A DNA stretch of 64,000 bases from Loripinus fragilis. Lineage: Eukaryota; Mollusca; Bivalvia; Lucinida; Lucinidae. The position numbers and the translations under genes are program-made. The stretch lies in NCBI GenBank assembly GCA_964019695.1, contig OZ026527.1, forward strand, positions 74,115,471 through 74,179,470. The letters run 5' to 3'. Under the pieces are notes generated by a model, which did not search any database, was not told the origin of the DNA, and saw only the letters and a list, made by a program, of their open reading frames with translations. Shown here piece after piece: positions 47,726-58,343 of the stretch (position 1 is the first letter of the stretch; every line of letters starts with the position of its first letter).

Positions 47726-47800
47726 AAAACATATGTTGTGGGTACTCAAAAGAACCATCTCAATAAGACGGTTCTTTTGAGCACCCAAAACATATGTTCA
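47726..47800. repeat. Palindromic core of the GAACCGTCTC MITE
   Basis: 'aacatatgttgtgggtactc' / 'gagcacccaaaacatatgtt' flank 'aaaagaaccatct' / 'agacggttctttt'. Wider MITE ends were not clear here. Confidence 0.75.
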
Positions 47801-48204
47801 AACTGATGGATTAGTATATATTTACAATTTTACACTCAAAACTTTTGTTTATCTAAACCTATGTACATTATTTGAACCATATGCTGTTCATACCAGAAAC
47901 TGAAAATGCAGAAAAGGGTCATATTAAATAAATACACCAAGCTAAAAATTGAAGGCCAATGAAGCAGAAGGTATATACTGAGTAATCGATTATTGAAAAA
48001 CTACCGATCAATTAATCAGTTCACTGAAAATGACCAAGTATCGATGAGCTCGATAAATCGGCCTACCACTACTATCGACTGTACATATACATCTACATTG
48101 ATACATTGTACTGTCACAATTGACTTTAACACAACAGGCTCGGTCCCCAGTGGGCCCGTTCTATCTGTTCTGCCAATGGTTTGTCTGTACCGGCTTAAAA
48201 ATTG

Positions 48205-49991
48205 GGTTTCTGGACATCTCGGCCCCTAACAAACTCGGCCCCTGACAAACTCGGCCCCTAACAAACTCGGCCCCCACAAACTCGGCCCCTAGCAAACTCG
48301 GCCCCTAACCAACTCGGCCCCTATATAAGATTACCCTGGCATCCAATTAAGGTTACCTTGCACCCCAGGACAATTTTTCATGGGTGTCAAATTGTTCATT
48401 GGTACCCCCTGAATGCGAAACGAAGGTGTCCTAAAATGGTATGGGCTGTGAAAATGCATGGCAACCCATAGCAGATTTGAGAATGGGGGTATGCCTACAA
48501 AAGTAATAATATCACAGCTGTTACTTATCCTAGACTCTTAAACTTAATACCAAATTAAAGCTTAGACATAGGCCTATTAACTCGTTTGGGTTAACATTAA
48601 TTGGTATTTCAAGCAGTATAGACCAAGTTGAGGCGCCATATAATAAGGCTTCTCAACTTGGACTGTACTGTTTGCCTATATGCCCCATTTAAACAGATAA
48701 TGAAATAACGCATCTGGCGCAGTCTCGCCAGAGCAATTATAATTTTTAACACAACGTGGTAAGCGAACGACGAGAATCGTCAAATTTTAGATCATAATTG
48801 TTTTGCTAAATAAACCTTAAACCAAGAAACAGTTTTAAAATAGTGTAAACCCTGATGAGCCGCCACATCACGGGCGGGGCTTCTCAGGTGGGATTACACA
48901 GTTTGTCTATGTCCCATTTAATATGGGCCATAATATGTGGTTATATATACTCATGAGACACATGAGCATGTGACACATGAGCATTTACACAGTCTCTGTG
49001 CCGTTAATTTCATTTAAAGAAAACCAGTGTAAACCCTGATGAAAAGCCACAAATATGGTTCCTCAAAAGGGAATGTGTCTCATTTTGGAGATAATAAATT
49101 GAATTGAATAAATCACGTGCATCAGCTTTATCCCAATAGGACGTAAAATCGGACCACTATCGGCCCGCCAGTGACATGCCAACCGAATAGCGTTTCAATG
49201 TCGAGCCGATAGTTGCCTGATTTTGGATGTTGACTGGGATAATATCTGAAACAATTCAATGTGCGTTTTTGTTCATTGTACTACATTGTATGTGCATTAT
49301 TTTCTTGTTGATTGTTGTTTCTTTTGTAATGGATCATTCAAGACTATATTAGTTTTCTCTTAGACTTTGCATATTAAGTAGCAGGAGCCTGCGCACGATG
49401 AAAAGCTGAAAATATAATCAATCATCGATGAGACTACGGTAATTGGAAATAAATTCGTGTATTTAATAGAAGCAAGTCTAGATACGATATTTTCCAGTAT
49501 GCGAATAGCGAAGGTGCTGATCAGACTGCCAATACACAGGCTGGTCTGCACTTGATGATCATTGGCACCCCCCCCCCCCCCCAGGTTCTCTCGAGTCGAG
49601 GCCCAATTTACAATTCCAAACATCGAGACTTTCCTGGGTTTCATGAAGAACGCTCATGCACGTTTGAGTAAACATACCTGAGTATTCGTCTGAACCTTTC
49701 TTTCAAAAAGTGGACAGCGTCAACATCATAAAATGCCAATATCCAGCACAACATGCATTTTTATCCATCACAACACGCATTATCTGCAGGGCACTAATGA
49801 TTTTAACCGATGATTCACATGTATAAAGAAACTAGCCAGCCTCCTGAACCATATTTCGGTTGGGGGCCGAATTTGTAGGGGTCGAATTAGGTCCCCGAAT
49901 ATATGGGGGCCGAGTTTGTTAGGGGCCGAGTTTGTTAGGGGCCGAGTTTGTCAGGGGCCGAATTTGTTAGGGGCCGAGATGTCCCGGAATC
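48205..49991. mobile_element. Fold-back transposon with tandem-repeat ends
   Basis: The ends GGTTTCTGGACATCTCGG (48205) and GATTCCGGGACATCTCGG (reverse strand from 49991) are inverted repeats, flanked by an identical 8-bp duplication 'aaaaattg' (48197-48204, 49992-49999). Each end then runs into tandem ~16-bp units 'ggcccctaacaaactc', about seven on the left (48222-48325) and five or six on the right (49871-49977), in opposite orientation. The 1.5-kb interior has hairpins ('accaagttgaggcgcc' / 'ggcttctcaacttggact', about 48620-48662; 'ctgatgagccgccacatc' region 48850-48897) but no transposase frame. The 8-bp duplication suits hAT-like or Mutator-like transposition. Confidence 0.88.
49502..49555. 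repeat. Dispersed hairpin in the fold-back element
   Basis: 'gcgaaggtgctgatcagac' / 'caggctggtctgcactt' pair; the right outer arm has decayed. Same family as 54833 and 55178. Confidence 0.7.
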
Positions 49992-49999
49992 AAAAATTG

Positions 50000-51056
50000 T
50001 TGTTTAAAAATGTGACAGTGCAAAAGTTTATGTAAGCTGTTATTGTTATTAACAGCCCTTTGACTGTATTGTCTCGCAAGTAGTCAACTCTTTCACTCAA
50101 CTCAACACAAATTTATTTGCAAATCACAGTTAATCACTGGTTATTTTCTGTCTACAGAGGCAGGGCCAGGGGGTGGGGAACTTGTCAGCTTGTAGGCAAA
50201 ATGAAAGTAGCTTAAAACTAATTGACAAGGCAAAATCAATTTACCTTTCATCAGCTAGTTGTCAAAGTGAGCACATTCCAGTAATACTTTTCTTGTAAAT
50301 CTCACTATACCTCTGTAACTAGTAGAAAAGAATGTCAGGCAGATTTAGTAATCAGTTTTTAACTACCCAATCCGTACTCTATCTTCCTGTACACTCCCCA
50401 GGAGTTTGGTGCATTGCTATAGGCGCGACCCCCGTCATGGACCCTTGGATGCATGAAAGACACTGTGTAGCCGGAATTGGTACATCAATTAAGATCTGTG
50501 AAATTGGTCTGCTTTAGACCAGGATCTTTCTATAGGATACACACAGGGTTGTAGAAAAGACCCAAATTTCTTGATGCCCAACCCATTCTATGATTCCTAA
50601 ACAATCAATGAAGACCGTGATCAGATGCTACATTCTGCTGCATCTGATCCTGGTCTGCACTGTCTGTCAATGTACTACATATTAACCAGTTTATAAGATT
50701 GCAGTTATGTATGACAGGTACTGCAATGGCCGTTATTAATATTAGTGCTTTTATCTGCTGTTAGAACTGTTTCAACCCATAAGACGCATCCTAACATGAC
50801 TGATAAATGGTTGACTGGGATGTAATGAATCGTGCTAAACAAATAATATCAGTGCTACCTGAACAATATTTTTGGGCCGTTCGATGGTGCAAACTTGGTA
50901 GTGATCATGGCGGACGAGGGGGGGGGGGGGGGGGGTGGCGGACAAGGGTTGGGGGGGGGGGAGGGGTCATCGAGAGAATTGTTTTATGGCCTTTAATTAC
51001 TGTAAAAACTTAAACAATATGAGCTCTAAATGTATAACTGATCTAAATCATTAATA
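50000..51056. other. Intergenic DNA with G-rich runs
   Basis: Contains G-runs at 50918-50936 and 50950-50965 near 'catggcggac'. No gene was recognised; open frames are short and motif-free. Confidence 0.45.
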
Positions 51057-51822
51057 AAACTGATAATCACTCTTTGGTGAAAACCCCGCAGGGTTTTTCT
51101 CCCATTTCATTTTGTGGGGGAAAAACCCCGCGGGGGTTTTCCCCCGCGGGTTTTTTTTTATTTTGCTTGAAAGGCTTCAAATGATGAGAAAAACTTCAAT
51201 TCAGCTTCTATATTGTTTTGTAAAGCAATACAATTAAAAACAAACCTTTTTATTTTTTCAAAAAACCCTGCGGGGTTTTTCCCCCACAATCTGAAATGGG
51301 AGAAAAACCCCGCGGGGGAAATTAAAGGTTGGAATTAAGCCTTACCAATCATTTTCTGAAATAATTACAATCAAACAAACTTATTTCTTGAACTTATTTT
51401 GATATTTATTTTTTTGAAAAAACCCTGCGGGGTTTTTCCCCCATTTAAAAATGTGGGGGAAAAACCCCGCGCAGGGTTTTAAAAACCCCGCGGGGTTTTA
51501 AAAACCCCGCGGGGTTTTTGGAAAACCCCGCGGGGTTTTTTACTTTGACCATTTTTTTCATTATGAAGGCATATATTTTTTAGTCATAATTATATATGTT
51601 TTGCTCCCTTATGTCTGTATTTTTGTATTTTAGTGGTTTTGAGTCTTTTGCACCTCTAGAAAGATGATGTGATTTTGCCAAATTCTGGTGTGGCAAAAAA
51701 AAACTGGTGGCTGTTTCAAGAGGTTATTTTCTATCTATGAGCGAAAATAAAAGACTTTGAATAACCATGGGTATTCAAAAAATAATGTAAAAGTCTCATT
51801 CTTTATTGGATGACCCTCGTAC
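51057..51822 (-). mobile_element. Element with CCCCGCGGGG hairpin array, copy B (inverted)
   Basis: Inverted partner of 17515-18800. The right edge 'cattctttattggatgaccc' + 'tcgta' (ending about 51822) is the reverse complement of copy A's left end. 'gccaaattctggtgtggc', 'catttttttcattatgaagg' and the three hairpin blocks (51078-51159, 51259-51320, 51417-51542) appear in mirrored order. It lacks the ~600 bp that copy A has between its end and the shared core. Confidence 0.75.
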
Positions 51823-52154
51823 AGAGACGTGCAAAGGGTTTCCTGGATAATGCAATGCTAGATGTACTTCCTACAATATAGGCATACTCTACAAAGTTCA
51901 AAAAATCAGACATTGTATTTGATGTCTAACTTACATCTAGTCTGAGAGCTGAAACCAGGTCAATAAAAGGACACAGGCGAGGTGCTGGGTGACAAGGGGT
52001 GTATGCCAGGCATGCAACCAGAAGCAGACATCAATCATAATTAAAATCGTTCCTCCGATTTTGTCGTTATCACAGTTAATATGCTATATGTGCTTCAGGA
52101 GCTAGGTCTGTAGTTGTGGGTTGCTTTTGGCTAGGGAAAGAACATGAAATGAAC

Positions 52155-52790
52155 TCCTGTACATGACGTGTAATATCGTTTTGCAGAAAACAGCAAATGC
52201 ATACTCTTCTTCCATACATTTATTGGCTGCGAAGTCGTTTCAGAGTTCTGTGGAAAAGGGACAAAGTCAGCTTGGCGAACATGGGAGCCCCCACCATCTC
52301 CTAAGCGTTCAGGAAAATCAGTCAGTAACCTATTGTAGTAGACGATGGAGACGTGCATACCTTGGAAAAGTTTGTGATCATGATGTATAACCGGTCCAGT
52401 ACATGTATAACCGGTCCAGTACAGCTAGAAGTGTAGATGACGTGAGGATGGACATGTTTGCTCAGAAGCAGAGTCCGTACCAAGCCATTCCATCAACATG
52501 GGAAGGACTGAAGCAGCATTTGAAGCATGCTTCTAGCCTGATGTGTATCTGGAGTGGGTTAACAGTAAGACAACCATAAAAACAGACTCCATCCAACTAG
52601 GGTTGTGCCAAGAAAGGATATTTCTGGCAGATTGTTTGACAGTATCCGCCGATTACAAAGATCTGAATCTGCAATTCAGAGTGCTGCAGTCGATTCAAAT
52701 ATTACCACTTTGGTCTGGCTTTCATGACAATGTGCAGCTGCAGATGCAAGGTATAAATGTATTATAGTGACCACAAATAGGCAGAAAATG
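52155..52790 (+). pseudogene. Decayed copy of a widespread uncharacterised metazoan gene family
   Basis: Two coding pieces. From about 52213: HTFIGCEVVSEFCGKGTKSA then WRTWEPPP. From about 52357: LEKFVIMMYNRSST, then ARSVDDVRMDMFAQKQSPYQ and AIPSTWEGLKQHLKHAS to about 52555. I recall the patterns 'HAFTGCD..SAF.GKGK.SAW.TW' and '..LFS.KGR....LPPT.AAL.QH.KRA' from a family often found beside transposons in aquatic invertebrates; its function is not known to me. The reading frame is broken by a perfect 20-bp tandem duplication ('atgtataaccggtccagtac', about 52383-52422) and by other shifts. Introns are not evident in the short piece, so a retrocopy or transposon-borne copy is possible. Confidence 0.6.
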
Positions 52791-53224
52791 AAACTTCTCA
52801 CCAGAGTTATCTGTCATAATATTTCGTTCCAGTCAGGAGGTTATGAAAATATTACTTTATAAAAAACATTGATTGCAGAGATATAAGCTCCGATCAAGGA
52901 CAAATATCTAGGTTAAAACAACATACTTCTCATGCTTTGATTAATGCAAAATGGGCCATAATCCATACAAAATACGATCAAGCATTATCTATCTATATGG
53001 TATGATGTTGACTTGTAACATAAGCCAATTAAAGCTTTGATTGCATTGATTATATGACTGAATTTAGTGTTTTTCAGAAGAAAAAAAAACTTAACTTTAA
53101 ACGCTTAGGGAGAATGAACAACATTTTATCCATTTTATTTAACAAATACTCGTGGTAAAATTGTGCAATTTGACACTAGAATATTTTGAAAAGATTGTAA
53201 TTTTATAACAAAATACAGTATTTC

Positions 53225-53900
53225 CATAGCCGCCATTAAAATATTTTCAGGTGGCTAACAGTTTATCTCAAAAGATTTTCCCTTGAAAACCATTTGACAC
53301 CATACTCATTGAAATAGGGCAGGTGATTGTGATTTTAAAGCAGAAGACAATGATTTGGTGGCCGTCTTGAAAATGGCCGCCATTTTAAGACGTTCTGTTG
53401 GCTACCAGGTTTTCTCAACAGAGCTTCTCCTTAGAAACTTTTGACAGCAAAATCATTTAATTATATAGGGTAGGTGCTTGAGATTTCTAGCAAAATATAT
53501 TTCCATATATTGTATAGCGGCCATCTTGAAAAATGTCCGCTATTTTGACATTTCCAGGTTGCTAACAAATTCCTATAAAGGGTTTCCCCAGAGGAGTATT
53601 TGACACCTAAACCATTGTAATAGGACAAGTGGTTGCGATTTTATAGCAAAATCTCATATTTCCATATATTGTATGGCGGCTATCTTGAAAATGGTCTCCA
53701 TTTTGAATTTTTAGGTGGCTAACAATTTTTTTCAAGGAAATTCCCCTGAGAAACACTTGAAACCAAAAGCATTGAAATAGGACATGTTCTTGCGAATTTA
53801 TAGCGAAATATAATAATTTCATTTGTAATTTGGCGGCCATCTTGAAAATGGCCGCCATTCTAAAATTTTCAGGTGGTTAACGAGTTTTCTCAAAAGAACT
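53225..53900. repeat. ~155-bp 'cggccatcttgaaaatgg' array, five units
   Basis: Units carry 'ggcggccatcttgaaaatgg', 'ccgccatttt', 'tttcaggtggctaac', 'cctgagaaac.tttgacacc' and 'attgaaataggacaggtg', with starts near 53231, 53377, 53535, 53695 and 53849. A single-unit relative lies at 15130-15190. Confidence 0.85.
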
Positions 53901-54610
53901 TACCCTGAGAAAAATGTGTGCCAAATTTGATGCTTCTTTCCAGAAGTGAAATATTATTACAATTATCTGCTCGCCTACTAATCATGCTAAAACTATTAGA
54001 GGAACGTTTATGTGAAACCAAACAGGCATCGTATTTTTCAATAATGTTTTAATAAGTGTAACTAGGGCATTCCTCAATAATGACAGATAAAATTTCACGC
54101 CACCTTGCCTACAAAAACAACTCCCAATACATTATCCCAGGCGAAACAGAAATGAAGAGCTGTTGTCGATGTTATCCTTTGAAATCTCTCGTATGTCGTC
54201 GACTACATCCGTTGAAGAAGTGATCTGTCGGCTGAAACAACAATTTTTCAGACGCCTGGTCTCTTCATGGGCGTGTTATAAGCGTGTCTGAAAAATTGAT
54301 GTTCGGTTACTAAACTAAACTTTGCGGCCAAACTTTACATAAGTTCTGGTGAATAATTGTATTGTCGTGCCAACCAAGAGTGACAGTGACATCATATTTT
54401 GTTTACAACATTTTTAGGGACTTATAATTGATATTTCACCTCTGTATTAATCCTTTTCATAAGATAGGAATAATACACAAGCGATCCATCGATTCGTGTT
54501 AGATCAAGTGAAGTGTATACGTTATTTTTTTACTAAGCAATTGTAAACACAATTTACGTCACTGTCACTTTTGGTTGGCACGACAGTAGCTTTAGTGTGA
54601 CCAATTGATC
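53901..54610 (-). repeat. Old dispersed repeat (paralogue of 13470-15350)
   Basis: Reverse complement of the 13.5-kb repeat. It reads continuously through the point where the 13.85-15.03 kb fold-back element sits in the other copy ('gcagataattgt' next to 'ctaatcatgctaaaact'). It contains a 225-bp MITE absent from the other copy. Confidence 0.85.
54362..54586. mobile_element. 225-bp mariner-type MITE, TA target duplication
   Basis: Inverted ends of about 30 bp: 'ttgtcgtgccaaccaagagt' + 'gacagtgac' and the mirror 'gtcactgtcac' + 'ttttggttggcacgacag'. TA flanks both sides (54360-54361, 54587-54588). The paralogous repeat at 13.5 kb has the same flanks joined by one TA (13495-13496), which fixes the boundaries. 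Confidence 0.92.
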
Positions 54611-54832
54611 ATAATATATATTGTTTCCTAGACGTTCGGCTGGAGCAGAAAGCTGTTTTTATGCAATTTTCTTGAAACTCTGTGATCTGTCGTCACAACA
54701 GTTGGTTGTACGGTGTGATACAATCCTGGCAATTCATCAGGCACTTAAATTACCATGTTGAAATATCAATACTTAACTAAACTCGCCCTTAACTTTAAGG
54801 AACCATTGTAATTTTGCACCTATATCAAGAGA

Positions 54833-54898
54833 GCGAATAACAAAGGCGTTTATCAGACTGTGCGGAAGCATAGGCTGGTCTGCACCTTTGTTGTACAC
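54833..54898. repeat. Dispersed hairpin
   Basis: 'gcgaataacaaaggcgttta' / 'gcacctttgttgtacac' arms with core 'tcagactgtgcggaagcata' and 'ggctggtctg'. Confidence 0.75.
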
Positions 54899-54973
54899 AT
54901 GTCACAATATCAATGTTGTACTCTTGGCCTGGTCTGTGCTTTTGTTGTTCGCATGCTGTACTTTCTAGATAGT

Positions 54974-55041
54974 GTATAACAATGACGCTGATCAGACTGC
55001 GTGCATACACATCCTGGTATACGCCTTTGTTATTCATATGC
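54974..55041. repeat. Dispersed hairpin
   Basis: 'gtataacaatgacgctgatc' / 'atacgcctttgttattcata' arms. The core 'agactgcgtgcatacacatc' is diverged. It lies 76 bp from the next copy upstream. Confidence 0.75.
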
Positions 55042-55049
55042 ATCAAAAC

Positions 55050-55276
55050 TAGAGCCGTAATATGTGATTTCCAACAATGTGGTATTTTGACATGTGTAGA
55101 CTCAGACGAGCCTTTGCAGCCCCCTTTTAAGCTTAAAAACTCCAAGAAGCTTAACAGTCATAAATATTCAAGCGGCTAGCAAAGGCTCTGATCAGACTGC
55201 GCGTATGCGCAGGCTGGTCTGAGCCTTTGCTGGTCGCACATACCAAACTATTGGAAATCTCATGTCGCGGCCCCAA
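55050..55276. mobile_element. ~220-bp MITE with internal hairpin, copy 2
   Basis: Matches 39438-39655 in order: 'gtgtagactcagacgagcct', 'ttaagctta', 'aaatattcaagcg', hairpin 'gcaaaggctctgatcagact' / 'aggctggtctgagcctttgc' (55178-55239), 'ttggaaatctcatgtc'. The hairpin is nearly perfect here. Confidence 0.82.
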
Positions 55277-55675
55277 TATTAGGTTTTCCCACGACGAGGC
55301 TGGGATCAAAAACAGGACATACCGTATATAGACCGCATCTTAAAGCAAGTGAGTGTGAACAGGATATGCCTTCCCAGTGGAAATGGTACATATCGCATAT
55401 ATATGCGCAAGGTCGTACTTTGCCCGCACATGATGACCTGTCCGATGAAGCGTCACGTCTAATTGTAAATCTGAGCTTTCATCTATTCTCATAATTTGTG
55501 TTTGCGAACAGTGAATGTTCTTGTTTGATTGCGATTATGCGCAGGCATGTTTGAATCCTCGCTGGTGTAAACAATCCCGCGTTCATATATGTTGTGACGT
55601 CAACCATTACTTCAGTGTTGTTGTTTCGCTTATTAACGTTTTTCTTGCTCATGTTGCTACATGTAGCGGCGACTT

Positions 55676-55829
55676 TTGGCGATCGTTTACAAATATGTTG
55701 GACCCTGATCAGGCTCGACAGAACGTCGGTCCTGATCTGGATCCATACCGTTTGACACTTTGACAGTGTTCCTGAAAGAATTTTTTGAAGAAGATAATTT
55801 TGAGAAAAAAAGTCATCAGACGACAAAAA
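55676..55829. mobile_element. Small MITE, TTTTGTCGTCTGCTGA family
   Basis: The centre 'ttggaccctgatcaggctcg' / 'cggtcctgatctggatccat' and the right end 'catcagacgacaaaaag' are clear. The left end is degraded. Confidence 0.7.
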
Positions 55830-56253
55830 GCAGCGTGGGAAAAGAGTACTAAAAAGTGGCCAATCACGACAACGGCAGACCACACAGTTCTGCCTTCTGA
55901 AAGCTTTCATCAAATATTTCTTACCAGAGGAATCTCCCATCCAGTTTACTGCATGCTTTTTGGCCACTGCTGATTTTATTTTCAAAACTAACGCTTCAGA
56001 AAAGCTATTTTGGAAATTGGAGTGTCAAACAGTTTTGGGTTAAGGTCGGGACCGCCTTTTTGGCCCTAAATTGTTTGCAAATGATATCAGCAGCCGGCCT
56101 ACGCACCCGCCTGTGTTATTTGCTCACTGGAATGCCACGTACTGTCCTAATCGACCTTTGCGGATACGGGTGTGCCAGGATATTCGTGTAGGCAAAATAT
56201 GTACATCCTTATGACGTCACGACTCTTTGCATGCTGGGAATTTTTTATGTTTC

Positions 56254-56370
56254 TGTTGTCGTCTGCTGACTTCGTTTCAAAATTAACTTTTTCAAAAACG
56301 TCAGGAACACTTTCCGTGGTGTCGGTCCTGATCTGGGTCCAACAGTGTTCACAACAGTCGACATAAGTCG
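56254..56370. mobile_element. Small MITE fragment, same family
   Basis: Left end 'gttgtcgtctgctgacttcg', then 'aaattaactttttcaaaaac' and 'gtcggtcctgatctgggtcc'. The right end is degraded to 'cagtcgacataagtcg'. Confidence 0.7.
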
Positions 56371-56959
56371 CCGCTAGCAAGCTAACATTTAATAGGCATT
56401 GGATACGATTTTGCCACAAAAGGGGAGTTCCGCCCACGCACAGAATTTTATAACATTTTGTAGAAAGATTGTCTAATACATGTGTTTTCTATTTGTGGGA
56501 TATTTACCCATTCATCTATTCCAGTTGTTAAATTTAAATCATTTTAAATTTTAAATTAAAAGAAGGACACCCTAATTAAAAGTAACCCTAGGCAACAAGA
56601 TTTTTGATTTTTCAATCTAATTTATTTTTAACATCATGCCTAGTACATTGTAATTTGTAATTATGTATGTACCATACATGTATTTCAATGTATAAAATAA
56701 ACAAGTCCACATCAAATTTTGTATGAAGGGACCCCTAAATTTAACATTTTGAAAATATTTTTAACAAATTAAATTTTCAATTTTGCCTAGTTGCTGTTCT
56801 TGTCAACTTATTAAATTAATGTCCACACATGTGTTTGTTATAACTATAAAATCTCAAGAAAAAATAAAACCGGTACAATGGAGTTTTCTTAATTTCAATC
56901 TTAACGGTCAAAATTTTGCAGAATGAAAAAATCTAGATTTTATGTAAACTTCCAGCAGT

Positions 56960-57319
56960 ATGCTCAATTTGCACAGAGTTTTGTTCTGCACAGGCATCGA
57001 TCTTGATGATATTATGCAAATTGACTGTTTGACTTATAAGTATTTTGTTTCAATCGCTTTTCATTGGTTGGTTACAACATTTGGTATTATGCAAATTGAC
57101 TGTTTGACTTATAAGTATTTTGTTTCAATCGCTTTTCATTGGTTGGTTACAACATTTGGTATTATGCAAATTGACTGTTTGACTTATAAGTATTTTGTTT
57201 CAATCGCTTTTCATTGGTTGGTTACAACATTTGGTATTATGCAAATTGACTGTTTGACTTATAAGTATTTTGTTTCAATCGCTTTTCATTGGTTGGTTAC
57301 AACATTTGGTATTGTGTAG
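56960..57319 (+). repeat. Four identical 75-bp tandem repeats
   Basis: Units start at 57011, 57086, 57161 and 57236 with 'attatgcaaattgactgttt' and end 'gttacaacatttggt' at 57310. All four look identical. Because 75 is a multiple of three, a frame stays open through the array (56960-57319, 119 codons, 25-residue repeat). No homology or domain was recognised, and coding is doubtful. Recent expansion or a collapsed/expanded assembly are both possible. Confidence 0.9.
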
Positions 57320-57790
57320 TATGTGATCATAGGGGTACCCAAAATCAGCCTCAATTACATCTTTTAGAAATCAGAATTTCTAAAATTGATAATTATAAGA
57401 ATAATCTGTGAGTTTTAGTTTATGTGTGCGGTACATACGTTACCATATCTATCCGGCATAAAATGGTTAAAATAATGTTTCTTTTAGAATATTTACTCCA
57501 ATTCAGCTGTACAAATTAAATCAACAATGTTTGGGTTTTAATTATGGTGTGTTTTAGTTCTTGTCGACCTTTCCCATCTATATATAATTTGACGAAATAA
57601 GGATAATATTAACAAGACTGGAAGCCCAGACATATATTTCGTTTGTATGGTGAGTAAGATTTTTGAAATGAATAAATATTATTGAATTCATTATACATAT
57701 GTATGACCAGTTTTACAGAATTGTTTAGTATGTCTGCATTATGATTATGAGGTCATTTGAGATTCAAATTCGTGATATTACAACCACGAT
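57320..57790. other. AT-rich intergenic DNA, nothing recognised
   Basis: No repeat match or coding frame was seen. Confidence 0.4.
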
Positions 57791-57799
57791 GGAAATAAC

Positions 57800-57925
57800 A
57801 GCACAAAAATAGTAAGTGAGTATGATCAGGAAATACCACAATCACAAACTGCAGACAGCCCCGTGGCACCGCGAGGAAGAGCCGCTCAACCATCACGAGA
57901 CACCAGGAAGACAAATTAAGCAAAG
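57800..57925 (-). mobile_element. Penelope-like 3' tail fragment
   Basis: 'gtgagtatgatcaggaaata', 'ctgcagacagccccgtggca', 'gagccgctcaaccatcacga' and 'gacaccaggaagacaaatta' are the reverse complement of 8655-8790. Confidence 0.8.
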
Positions 57926-58343
57926 ACTGTTTCACCTCGTCTAATGCCAGATGTTCAGTGTATACATTCAAAAATTCGCTAAGTGTTTTTATAATATTTG
58001 ATAATCCATTTATACATAATGTTAAAAAGTATCATTTTTATTTTCATCAACTCAATTTCTATTTATTAGAGCAGTTTCAAAGCTTTCATTGGAATATTAA
58101 TGATTTTAAATGGGGTTTATGATAAGTATTTTTGGAAACTCTTTTGAAATGTTTTGGCGGATAGAACTTAATGCAGGAGAAATAACCACAATCAAAACCA
58201 ATTAAGATACAATGCAACTCAAATAAGATTCTGTAAACCATTCATTAAAATGTACACGTTGAGTGACTAAGGGACTGCAAAATAAGGATACTATTTAAAT
58301 AATGTGAGAAAACGGATCATTCCATAATACACTGTTCAAAATA

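Noticed and set aside
48850..48900. Hammerhead ribozyme at 'cctgatgagccgccacatca'
   Set aside because: The CTGATGA core is present, but the required GAAA after stem II is missing ('gggcggggc' follows), so the catalytic core is incomplete.
55479..55985. 168-codon reverse frame, the longest not tied to a retroelement
   Set aside because: It runs over a small MITE (55676-55829) whose other copies do not keep the frame. No domain recognised, so not called as a gene.
56960..57319. 119-codon frame as a novel repeat protein
   Set aside because: The frame is open only because the 75-bp unit is a multiple of three. No upstream or downstream gene structure or known motif supports it. Kept as a repeat.
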